From positions 1-21,346 of the forward strand of contig CATJZH010000133.1 in the NCBI GenBank assembly GCA_949746285.1: DNA of 21,346 nt, written 5' to 3'. This DNA comes from an uncultured Clostridia bacterium. Its GTDB lineage: Bacteria > Bacillota > Clostridia > TANB77 > CAG-508. This document shows positions 7,282 to 14,504 of this stretch, piece after piece. A program made the translations under genes and the position numbers. Each line of letters opens with the position of its first letter. Position 1 is the stretch's first letter. The notes beneath the pieces were generated by a model. The model had not been told where the DNA came from. It saw only the letters and a program-made list of their open reading frames with translations, and did not search any database.

Positions 7282-8552
7282 TGCGAAAAAGAGTTTTAGT
7301 TTTAAATTGTGGAACACTTGCTTCAACAGATATAAATATGGCTTTAAGAAATAATGAAGAATTTGAAGTATGGGGAGCTTCTACAAACAAAAACCATGGA
7401 GTGTATGTTTATAAAAATTACATTGAAGATATTCCAAATATGAATGAATCAAACTTTATTGAGATTTTAAATAAAAAAATTGAGGAATATAATTTTAAAT
7501 TTATAATTGCAACACATGAAGACCTAGCATTATTTTTACAACAAAATAAAGATAAAATAAATGCAATAATAGTATGTTCAAATTATGATACAGCTTTATT
7601 GTGTAGGTATAAATCAAAAACATATGAGAAGATGAGAGAATATGATTTTGTACCAAAAGTTTTTAAGAAAGAAGAAGTGAAACAATTTCCAGTATTTGTA
7701 AAGAAAGACACAGACCAAGGAGCAAGAAATGCTTATAAAGTAGAAAATGAAGAACAATTGAACTTATATGCTAGTAAACCAGAAATGATAATTTGTGAAT
7801 ATTTGCCTGGTGAAGAAGTAACAGTAGATTGCTTTACAAATAAAAACCATAAATTATTATTTTGTAATCCAAGAGCAGCAGATAGAATGCTAGCTGGAAT
7901 AGATGTACATGCAAGAAGAATTGAACTTACAGATGAAATAAAACATATTGCAGAAAGTTTGAATAAAGAAATTGAATTTAGAGGCTTTTGGTTTTTCCAA
8001 ATAAAAAAGGATGTAAATGGAAAATTTAAACTACTAGAAATATCAACAAGACTTCCAGGTGCTTTTAGTTTAAGTAGATGTTTAGATGTGAATTTACCTC
8101 TTATGGCATTAAAAGATTTTGATGGACAAGATGTTGAAGTAACATTTAATGATATTAGTATAGAAGCAGATAAACAATTTTTAGGAAAATACAGTTTAGG
8201 AATAGAATATAATTCTGTTTATGTAGATTTTGAAACTTGTTTTAAAAACGATGAAAAAACTAATGTGTTTTTGATGTTATATTTATACCAATGTTTAAAT
8301 AAAAAAATTGAAGTTAACCTTATAGTACAAAATAAAGATGAAGCTATAAAATATTTAGAAGATAAGAAAATTTCAAAAAATATATTTAAAAATATTATTA
8401 TTATAGAAAGAAATAAGATAAAAGATATATTAAAAAGTGAAAGCATATTTTTATCAAATGATGATATTTTAAAAAATTCATTAAGAAAAGAAATAAAAGA
8501 AAACTGCTTTTCTAATAATATAATTGAATCACTTATTGACTGGAGATCTTAA
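7281..8552 (+). CDS. ATP-grasp ligase-like protein with degenerate HAD-like C-terminal domain
   Basis: 423 residues. Residues 1-95 are a Rossmann-like pre-ATP-grasp domain. Residues ~105-290 form the ATP-grasp: FPVFVKKDTDQGARN (nucleotide-binding lysine and glycine-rich loop), IICEYLPGEEVTVD, and FFQIKK...LLEISTR with Glu253 as a likely metal ligand. ATP-grasp enzymes ligate a carboxylate to an amine or thiol through an acyl phosphate. Residues ~305-423 resemble the HAD phosphatase domain fused to such proteins in other capsule loci, ending in IIESLIDWR. The nucleophile motif here reads D316-F-E318-T instead of DxDxT, and the later acidic motif is not clear, so phosphatase activity is doubtful. 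The likely role is adding an amino acid or similar group to the glycan precursor; the substrate is unknown. It overlaps the preceding PglC-like gene by one base and is followed by an unusual palindromic intergenic region. Confidence 0.8.
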   Translation: MRKRVLVLNCGTLASTDINMALRNNEEFEVWGASTNKNHGVYVYKNYIEDIPNMNESNFIEILNKKIEEYNFKFIIATHEDLALFLQQNKDKINAIIVCSNYDTALLCRYKSKTYEKMREYDFVPKVFKKEEVKQFPVFVKKDTDQGARNAYKVENEEQLNLYASKPEMIICEYLPGEEVTVDCFTNKNHKLLFCNPRAADRMLAGIDVHARRIELTDEIKHIAESLNKEIEFRGFWFFQIKKDVNGKFKLLEISTRLPGAFSLSRCLDVNLPLMALKDFDGQDVEVTFNDISIEADKQFLGKYSLGIEYNSVYVDFETCFKNDEKTNVFLMLYLYQCLNKKIEVNLIVQNKDEAIKYLEDKKISKNIFKNIIIIERNKIKDILKSESIFLSNDDILKNSLRKEIKENCFSNNIIESLIDWRS

Positions 8553-8686
8553 TTAGTTAAAAAATAATTAAAATTTGGCGTCGTTAAATTTCGATTTTAA
8601 TTTAATCAACGTACAAAAGTACGCCTCATAAATTAAAATCTTATTTGCCTAGCCAAATATTTAATTCTTTTCTAACTATATGTTAG
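8553..8686. repeat. Nested palindromic intergenic element (MITE-like or large RNA hairpin)
   Basis: The only sizeable gap in this part of the operon folds back on itself at three levels. Outer arms 8553-8579 and 8652-8678 are complementary over about 27 positions with three mismatches and one indel. Middle arms gattttaattta (8593-8604) and its exact complement (8629-8640) give 12 bp. The inner stem is cgtac/gtacg (8610-8614, 8619-8623) with an aaaa loop. A small ctaac/gttag hairpin (8672-8676, 8682-8686) closes the right side. There is no T-run after any stem. It could be a small non-autonomous mobile element or a structured RNA; which is undecided. Confidence 0.65.
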
Positions 8687-8710
8687 CTGATGAAAGGAAT
8701 TATAACAATT

Positions 8711-9751
8711 ATGGAAATTGGTAGTGAATATTGGAAATATGAAGGAAATCTAGAATGTGATAATTCAAAATTTTGGAATATAGGAAAAGATACAAAATTT
8801 TTGCTTTCTGGAAGAACAGCAATATATTATGTATTAAAAAATATATTGCTAGAGAACACAGTTCAAAAAGCATATTTTCCATCATATAGCTGTCATTCAA
8901 TGTCAAATCCATTTGAAGATTTAGGAATAGAAATAGAATATTATGATGTATATTATAATAATGGCTTAAAATACAATATAAACTTAGATGAGGAATGTGA
9001 TATATTTTTTGCGATGAATTATTTTGGATATTCATCTACTAATATGGAACAATATATAAAATATTTTAAAGAAAAAGGGAAAATTGTAATTGAAGATATA
9101 ACACATAGTATTTTATCTGAAAAAAGATATAGTGAATATTCAGATTATTTAATAGGAAGTTTAAGAAAATGGTTTCCAATTGCTAGTGGAGCTATTGCAG
9201 TAAATATGAGTACCAATTTTTTATTAGAAACTAAAAAAGATTCTAATGAAAATATGATTATAACAAAACAAAAAGCGATGCAAATGAAAAAAGATTATAT
9301 TAAAAATAATTTTGGTAAAAAAGAAGATTTTTTAGAAAAATATACTAAGAGTAATAAGATGTTAGAAGAGGATTACAAAGATTATAGTATTGATGAGGAA
9401 TCTTTAAAAATAATTATGAAAATGAATTTACAAAGTATTATTAAGCAAAGAAAAGAAAATGTTAAAGTAATTTATGAGAAATTACAAAAAAAAGAAGATA
9501 TACAATTTTTAATAAATGATTTTAATGAAAACGATGTATTATTATTTGTTCCTATAATGTTAGAAAAAGATAAAAGAAATAGTTTAAGAAAATATTTAAT
9601 TGAAAATGAAATTTATTTGCCAATACACTGGCCATTAGAGAACAAATTAAATAATATAATAGATAATGAATTATCACTTATATGTGACCAAAGATATAGT
9701 AAGAATGAAATTGCAGAATATATAGATAAAATGTTAGAAGGTAATAAATAG
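8711..9751 (+). CDS. PLP-dependent aminotransferase-fold protein (DegT-related) of the glycan locus
   Basis: 346 residues from the ATG at 8711. An in-frame ATG at 8690 has no ribosome binding site, whereas aaagga at 8693-8698 precedes 8711, at a rather long spacing. The fold is that of type I PLP enzymes related to DegT: a FLLSGRTAIYYVLKNI segment, Asp129 in IVIEDITHS for the PLP ring, and Lys153 in GSLRKWFPI followed by a short SGAIAV in place of the usual GGG turn. It is divergent from the PglE-like gene at 4857 and cannot be the same reaction by simple duplication. Substrate unknown. Neighbours include an ATP-grasp enzyme upstream and, after the inserted island, a FemAB-type transferase; together they suggest modification of an amino sugar or attachment of an amino compound (inference). 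Confidence 0.75.
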   Translation: MEIGSEYWKYEGNLECDNSKFWNIGKDTKFLLSGRTAIYYVLKNILLENTVQKAYFPSYSCHSMSNPFEDLGIEIEYYDVYYNNGLKYNINLDEECDIFFAMNYFGYSSTNMEQYIKYFKEKGKIVIEDITHSILSEKRYSEYSDYLIGSLRKWFPIASGAIAVNMSTNFLLETKKDSNENMIITKQKAMQMKKDYIKNNFGKKEDFLEKYTKSNKMLEEDYKDYSIDEESLKIIMKMNLQSIIKQRKENVKVIYEKLQKKEDIQFLINDFNENDVLLFVPIMLEKDKRNSLRKYLIENEIYLPIHWPLENKLNNIIDNELSLICDQRYSKNEIAEYIDKMLEGNK

Positions 9752-9752
9752 T

Positions 9753-11105
9753 ATGGAAGGAAAAGATTTAACTAAAGGAAATTTACTAAAAAATATGGCA
9801 GTGTTGTTAATTCCTTTAGTTTTGACAACGCTACTCAATTCAATATACAATATAATTGATGGTATTTGGATAGGTAATTTAATAGGTGAAGATGGGGTGT
9901 CAGCTATTACAAATTGTTATCCACTTACAATATTAGTAACAGCAATAGCAAATGGTATAGCAATAGCTACTTCTATATTAGTTTCACAATATTATGGAGC
10001 TAAAGAAAATGAAAAAATAAAAGCTATAGTTGGAGTATCATATCTATCTACTATTATAATAAGTATTATAACTATTTTGATAATGATTATAACTTCTAAT
10101 GCTTGGTTTAAAATATTAAACACACCTAGTGAAATACTAAATATTACAAAGCAATATTTAACAATATATTTAATAGGGTTTGTTTTTAATTTTCTTTTAA
10201 CAGTTATTATGGAAGAGTTAAGAGCAATTGGAAATAGTAAAGTTCCATTAGTATTTGTTGGAATAAGTACAGCAGTAAATATAGTACTAGACCCAATTTT
10301 AATTAAGCTTGGACTCGGAGTAGCTGGAGCAGCAATAGCAACAGTAATTGCGATGATGGTTGGTACAATAGTAGGAATTATATATGTAAATAAAAATAGT
10401 ACATTATTAAAAATAGATTTTAAATATTTAAAACTAAATAAAGAATACATAAATCAATTATTAAAAATAGGAATACCAGTAGTTATAGAAGAATGGATTA
10501 TATCTGCAGTTATTTTATTAGAAGTAAATGTTTCAAATGCTACAGGAGTAGTAGGAAGTGCTAGTTATGGTGTAGTAAGCAAATTAGAACAAGTTATAAT
10601 GGTAATAGGTGGTTCTTTTAAAACAATGGAAAGTGTGACAGTGGGGCAATTTATAGGTAATGGTAGTATAAAAGAAGCTAAAGATGCTATGAAACAAGGA
10701 TTAAAATTAGCATTAATACCAACAGTTTTAATAATATTAATAGTATTTGTATTCCCAAGACAATTTTGCAAAATCTTTGTATCTTCAGAAGAGGTAATTC
10801 AAACGTCAATAATGTATTTATCGGTAGTGGGAATGGCACATATATTATTACCAACCAGACAATTGTTACATGGATTTATAGTTGGAACAGGTCATACAAA
10901 ATTTGCTTTAGTTTCAGCAATTATAGCTAGTATAGTAGAAGTTATAACAATAGTAGCATTACGAGAAATAGGAGTAAATAATTTAATAGCTTTAGGAATA
11001 GGAATATTACTTTGGGTATTAGTAAAGATTATTTCAAATACAATATATTACTTTTCAAATAGATGGCAAAAAGAGGTTGTGAATATGAAAGAAGGAAATG
11101 TTTAA
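9753..11105 (+). CDS. MATE-family efflux transporter
   Basis: 450 residues with about twelve hydrophobic helices in two homologous halves, the size and topology of multidrug and toxic compound extrusion proteins (MOP superfamily). Recognisable family sequence includes the N-terminal IPLVLTTLLNSIYNIIDGIWIGNLIGEDGVSAIT segment, described here by position (about 17-50), and LVSQYYGAKENEKI after helix 3. MATE proteins export cationic drugs or metabolites in exchange for Na+ or H+. A separate Wzx-like flippase lies at 15724, so this one is probably not the glycan flippase; it may export a small molecule or simply be carried in the locus. Its ATG is one base after the stop of the PLP-enzyme gene, with agaagg about 11 bases upstream. 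The locus is interrupted after this gene by the island at 11159. Confidence 0.9.
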   Translation: MEGKDLTKGNLLKNMAVLLIPLVLTTLLNSIYNIIDGIWIGNLIGEDGVSAITNCYPLTILVTAIANGIAIATSILVSQYYGAKENEKIKAIVGVSYLSTIIISIITILIMIITSNAWFKILNTPSEILNITKQYLTIYLIGFVFNFLLTVIMEELRAIGNSKVPLVFVGISTAVNIVLDPILIKLGLGVAGAAIATVIAMMVGTIVGIIYVNKNSTLLKIDFKYLKLNKEYINQLLKIGIPVVIEEWIISAVILLEVNVSNATGVVGSASYGVVSKLEQVIMVIGGSFKTMESVTVGQFIGNGSIKEAKDAMKQGLKLALIPTVLIILIVFVFPRQFCKIFVSSEEVIQTSIMYLSVVGMAHILLPTRQLLHGFIVGTGHTKFALVSAIIASIVEVITIVALREIGVNNLIALGIGILLWVLVKIISNTIYYFSNRWQKEVVNMKEGNV

Positions 11106-11158
11106 AATAAACTGTAATGATGTAATAAAACTGTATTGAAAATTTAATTAAATGGAAA

Positions 11159-11187
11159 TTGAGTTAAATAAAGGGTTAAAATATAAT
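11159..11187 (+). promoter_or_regulatory. Strong sigma-A-type promoter of the accessory island
   Basis: TTGAGT at 11159-11164, a 17-bp spacer and a perfect TATAAT at 11182-11187. It lies upstream of the surface-protein remnant and the nucleotidyltransferase/HEPN pair, and probably once drove the intact ancestor of the remnant. It can also feed the surface-protein gene at 12104. Confidence 0.7.
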
Positions 11188-11224
11188 TAAAATGTATAAT
11201 ATTGATACAAATTTGGAGAAATAA

Positions 11225-11393
11225 ATGAAAAGAAAAAAATAGCACTACTAATGATATAACTGTATTATTAAATGGATTAAGAACAGCAAATTATTGGAGC
11301 GAATTTGCAAATGGTGTAGCTGGACTTCGCCCGATAGTAATTTTACTATCAGCGCTAGAAGAAACAGTAGGAGCAACAGTAGAAATAAAATAG
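11225..11393 (+). pseudogene. Decayed, internally deleted copy of the TasA-like surface protein gene
   Basis: It begins with ATG at 11225 after ggagaa and reads MKRKK then a stop; a one-base frame change would continue KIALLMI, like the exported N-terminus of the gene at 12104. From 11255 the frame reads ITVLLNGLRTANYWSEFANGV, then AGLRPIVILLSALEETVGATVEIK and a stop at 11391-11393. Nucleotides 11255-11318 align without gaps to 12967-13030, and 11319-11390 to 13307-13378 (about 60 of 72 identical by eye). The offset changes from 1712 to 1988, an exact 276-bp (92-codon) in-frame deletion. Most of the N-terminal half is also missing. It is a non-functional remnant of a duplicated gene. Confidence 0.88.
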
Positions 11394-11418
11394 TTATGTA
11401 AAAGAGGGGGCAAATCAA

Positions 11419-11727
11419 GTGAATGAAAAAATATATACAATTGAAGAAATTAAAGAAATTTTAATAAAAACTTTAGAGAATGATCCAGTATATAATGTTA
11501 TTCTATTTGGATCTTATGCAAAGAAATGTGCTACACAAAATAGTGATTTAGATTTTGTAATAGATACAAAAGAAACCTTAAAAGGATTTAAATTGTATAC
11601 TTTAATTACAAAAATAGAAGAAGCATTTAATAAAAATGTTGATGCTTTTGAGAAAGCAGAAATTATTGAAAATTCTAAAATTGATAATGAAATTAAAAAA
11701 ACAGGAGTGGTTGTATATGAAAAATAA
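11419..11727 (+). CDS. MntA-type minimal nucleotidyltransferase (antitoxin)
   Basis: 102 residues from a GTG start at 11419, chosen because agaggggg at 11403-11410 lies 8 bases upstream and no in-frame ATG fits. It is a polymerase-beta-like minimal nucleotidyltransferase: ILFGSYAKKCATQNSDLDFVID contains GS, exactly ten residues, then D-L-D, the GSX10DXD motif that holds the catalytic metal ions. By family, MntA acts as the antitoxin of HepT (HEPN) toxins by adding AMP to a tyrosine in the toxin's RX4HXY motif. The gene overlaps the start of the HEPN gene by 11 bp, the normal arrangement for such pairs. The catalytic motif is intact, but the partner is frameshifted. It sits between two copies of a surface-protein gene inside the glycan locus. 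Confidence 0.88.
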   Translation: MNEKIYTIEEIKEILIKTLENDPVYNVILFGSYAKKCATQNSDLDFVIDTKETLKGFKLYTLITKIEEAFNKNVDAFEKAEIIENSKIDNEIKKTGVVVYEK

Positions 11728-12066
11728 AGAATATGTATCTTTAGTTAAAATGATTGAGTATATAGAGAAAGCAAAGAAATATACAAATGGTTATACATAT
11801 GAATTATTTTGCAAGGACGATAAACAATAGATGCCACCATTTTTGCTATTAGTCAAATAGGTGAATTAGTTAAGAATATTTCTATGGAAACAATGAATAA
11901 ATATAAATTTATTGAATGGAATATGATAAAGGGATTAAGGAACAGAATTGTACATGATTATGAAGGAATAAATTTAAAAAGTATGTGGTATGTTGTTGAA
12001 AATGATATTATAGAGTTGGAAATGTCAATACAAATGATACTTGAAAAAGAGAACAGAGAAGAATGA
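11717..12066 (+). pseudogene. HepT-type HEPN toxin gene, frameshifted
   Basis: The ATG at 11717 overlaps the end of the MntA gene. The first frame reads MKNKEYVSLVKMIEYIEKAKKY and on to CKDDKQ, stopping at 11828-11830. Shifting by one base at about 11820-11826 restores a typical HEPN continuation, IDATIFAISQIGELVKNIS, which runs to the stop at 12066. The catalytic RX4HXY motif, RNRIVHDY, is present only in the second part. Adding one A to the AAA before CAATAG would rejoin the frames, so a one-base loss in a short A-run explains the break. HEPN toxins are ribonucleases acting on tRNA or mRNA; as it stands, the toxin would be a 37-residue stub. A sequencing error cannot be excluded. An ATG at 11884 could give a 60-residue fragment but has no visible ribosome binding site. 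Confidence 0.85.
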
Positions 12067-12103
12067 TAATAATTTAATGAATATATACAAAAGTAGGTGA
12101 AAA

Positions 12104-13384
12104 ATGAAAAAGAAAGCAAATAATAAAAAAATAATAATAGCAATGCTTATAGTTTTATTATTAGCATTGGCTATAGGATATGCAGCATTTTCAGATATAT
12201 TAACAATATCTGGAACAGCAAATGCAAAAGGAACATTTGACTTAGAGTTTCAAAATGCAGAAGTAGTAAAAAATGTAGGAGCAGACCTTGAAAAGACAAC
12301 AGCAATAATATCAGAAGACAAAAATACATTAACAGTAAATGTAGCAGATTTAAGTTATCCAGGTTCAGGAGTAGAATTTTCAGTAGATATAGTAAATGTA
12401 GGAACAATACCAGCAGAAGTACAAGCAGTGACGCCAACAAATATAAATGGAAGCGACCAAATAAAGGTAATAGGACTAGATGTTATAAAAACAGACCATC
12501 CAAAAATAGAAGTAGGAGACAAATGTAATATACATTTTACAGTAGAATGGCCAGTAGATAGCGGGGAAATAGCAGAAAATAAGAGTAGTATAAGCTTTGG
12601 ATTAGAAATAGAATATGTACAAAGTACAGGAGAAGCATTTGAAGGAAATACTTCACATATAGACACAGATAAAGGTGGAAATACCATAATTACCAATACA
12701 ACAACACCAGAAGAACCAAAACCACCAGTAAAGGAAGGAATTTTGACAGAAATAATAGATTCAACTGATTATGGTAAAGTAATAAATTACAAAGCAACTG
12801 TAAAAAACAGATCTACAAATTCAAATACAGAAGTAAGTAATTGGAAAGTTTTATATAATGATCAAAGTAATATATATCTAATATTGGATGATTTTTTGCC
12901 TAATAACTTATTACCAGCAGCAACGAGACTAACAACATCTGGACAATATAATGTATATGCTTCAAGTATAACATCATTGTTAACTGGATTAAGACAGATA
13001 AGTTATTGGAGTGAATTTGCAAATGGAGTAGATGGAGCAACAGCACAAGGAGCACCGACATTTGAAATAGTAATGAAAAGTCATAATGAAAAACATAATA
13101 CAAATATAAGTACAGATCCAACAGATAAAACAAATAGAAAATTAGATAATACAGATACTTTATATGTATCACATACAGATAAGTATAATGGAGTAGCATT
13201 TTATAGATTAGCTACGGAATCTCCAGAAAGTTCAATTAGTACATGGATTATAGCATATCATGGTACAGTAGGGTGTTCAGCGAATAATTATTATGGTGAT
13301 GGTAGTGCTGGAATACGCCCAGTAGTAATCTTACCATCAACACTAGAAGGAACAGTAGGAGAAACTATAGAAATAAAACAATAA
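12104..13384 (+). CDS. Exported surface protein with TasA/CalY-like N-terminus
   Basis: 426 residues. A basic KKKANNKK start, a hydrophobic segment (about 10-28) and GYAAFSDILTISGTANA match the signal region of SipW-processed TasA/camelysin-type secreted proteins. Residues ~42-175 form a beta-rich domain like those proteins. A Thr/Pro-rich linker (about 190-212, with PEEPKPPVKEG) leads to a C-terminal domain (about 215-426) with YWSEFANGV, LYVSHTDKYNGVAFYRL and a closing GIRPVVILPSTLEGTVG. I do not recognise a named family for that domain; the GIRPVV-type ending recurs in Clostridia surface proteins. TasA-like proteins form fibres in the biofilm matrix, which would suit a glycan locus, but no SipW-like peptidase gene is in the window. 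gtaggtgaaaa precedes the ATG. A truncated paralogue lies at 11225-11393. Confidence 0.75.
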   Translation: MKKKANNKKIIIAMLIVLLLALAIGYAAFSDILTISGTANAKGTFDLEFQNAEVVKNVGADLEKTTAIISEDKNTLTVNVADLSYPGSGVEFSVDIVNVGTIPAEVQAVTPTNINGSDQIKVIGLDVIKTDHPKIEVGDKCNIHFTVEWPVDSGEIAENKSSISFGLEIEYVQSTGEAFEGNTSHIDTDKGGNTIITNTTTPEEPKPPVKEGILTEIIDSTDYGKVINYKATVKNRSTNSNTEVSNWKVLYNDQSNIYLILDDFLPNNLLPAATRLTTSGQYNVYASSITSLLTGLRQISYWSEFANGVDGATAQGAPTFEIVMKSHNEKHNTNISTDPTDKTNRKLDNTDTLYVSHTDKYNGVAFYRLATESPESSISTWIIAYHGTVGCSANNYYGDGSAGIRPVVILPSTLEGTVGETIEIKQ

Positions 13385-13446
13385 GTAGTGTATAATAGAA
13401 AAACAAAAGAGAAAAATAGAGAAGGCGAGGTAAAAATATACGCTAA

Positions 13447-13473
13447 CTCTATTTTGTGTTATAGGAAATAGAG
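13447..13473 (+). other. Hairpin in the untranslated stretch before the FemAB-type gene
   Basis: ctctattt (13447-13454) pairs with aaatagag (13466-13473) across an 11-base loop; agtaattttt follows. It could be a weak terminator for the surface-protein gene or part of a leader for the next gene. The 127-bp gap 13385-13511 otherwise shows an isolated tataat at 13391-13396 without a good -35, and no riboswitch I recognise. Confidence 0.4.
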
Positions 13474-13511
13474 AGTAATTTTTAGATTATATAAAATTTA
13501 AGGAGAGAATA

Positions 13512-14495
13512 TTGGAAAATAGTATAGATTTATATTTTGATAAAAATTATGGAAAGTTATATGAAAAAGCTGAAAAAGGAAAAGCAAAAATTTTCAAATT
13601 TGAAAATGAGCTTGGAAAAATAACAAACCAGTTTTTAATAAGAGAAATACCAGAAAAAGTAGATGGTAAAATATATTATGATATAGTTACACCATATGGA
13701 TATGGTGGTCCAGTAATTGAAAAAATATCTGGAGAAAAGCAAAAGCTAATAGATGAATTTCAAAAATCATTTAGTAATTATTGTATTCAAAATAATATTG
13801 TAAGTGAATTTGTACGTTTCCATCCAATAATAAAAAATTATGAAGATTTTGGAAAAGCGTATAATGCAGTTTATATGAGAAAAACATTAGTTACTAAATT
13901 AGATGAGCTAGATCCAGTTCAAAATCAATTTGGAAAAAGTTGTAGAAAAAATATAAGACAAGCTATAAATAAAGGCATAAGTTACAAAGTTACAAAATCT
14001 CCTGAAACTTTAGAAAACTTTAAAGAAATATATTATTCTACAATGGATAGAAATAATGCTACAGATTACTATTATTTTGATGATGAATATTTTGAATCAA
14101 TTTTAAAAAATTATAAAAATAATATTATTTTAGTACAAGCTGTTTATGAAAATAAAGTAATTGCCGCTGGACTATATTTTATATATAATAATATTATTCA
14201 TATACATTTATCTGGAACGTTATCAGAATATTTGTATTTATCACCAGCTTACATTTTAAGATATGCAGTTACATTATGGGGAACTCAAAATGGATATAAA
14301 CTAATTCATCATGGTGGAGGAACATCAAATAGTGAAGAAAATGGATTATATTTATTTAAAAGAAATTTTGCTAAAAAGTATGATGCAGACTTTTATATAG
14401 GTAAAAAAATATGGAATCAAGAAATATATAATAAATTATGTGAATTAAAAAATGTAGATAAAAATGAAGCATTTTTTCCAGCATATAGAAAGTAA
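13512..14495 (+). CDS. FemAB/GNAT-fold (Acetyltransf_6-like) acyl- or aminoacyltransferase
   Basis: 327 residues starting at TTG 13512, supported by aaggagag at 13500-13507; there is no alternative ATG nearby. The sequence has the two tandem GNAT-like lobes of FemAB-related proteins: an N-terminal lobe (about 1-130) with YDIVTPYGYGGPV and FVRFHPI, the linking basic helix GKSCRKNIRQAINKG (about 139-153), and a C-terminal lobe with ILVQAVYENKVIAAGLYF, IHLSGTLSEYLYLSPAYIL and YKLIHHGGG near 270. Relatives transfer amino acids from aminoacyl-tRNA to peptidoglycan precursors, or acyl groups to sugars. In this locus it could acylate or aminoacylate the 4-amino sugar made by the first two enzymes (inference). 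A peptidoglycan role is the alternative. The stop is 9 bp before the glycosyltransferase gene. Confidence 0.8.
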   Translation: MENSIDLYFDKNYGKLYEKAEKGKAKIFKFENELGKITNQFLIREIPEKVDGKIYYDIVTPYGYGGPVIEKISGEKQKLIDEFQKSFSNYCIQNNIVSEFVRFHPIIKNYEDFGKAYNAVYMRKTLVTKLDELDPVQNQFGKSCRKNIRQAINKGISYKVTKSPETLENFKEIYYSTMDRNNATDYYYFDDEYFESILKNYKNNIILVQAVYENKVIAAGLYFIYNNIIHIHLSGTLSEYLYLSPAYILRYAVTLWGTQNGYKLIHHGGGTSNSEENGLYLFKRNFAKKYDADFYIGKKIWNQEIYNKLCELKNVDKNEAFFPAYRK

Positions 14496-14504
14496 AGGTA
14501 AGTT

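Noticed and set aside
9753..11105. MATE protein as the glycan flippase
   Set aside because: A dedicated Wzx-like flippase is present at 15724 next to the polymerase, and the N-terminal region of this protein fits drug/metabolite MATE exporters better.
13385..13511. Riboswitch in the leader of the FemAB-type gene
   Set aside because: No conserved core of a known class could be matched; only a simple hairpin is seen.
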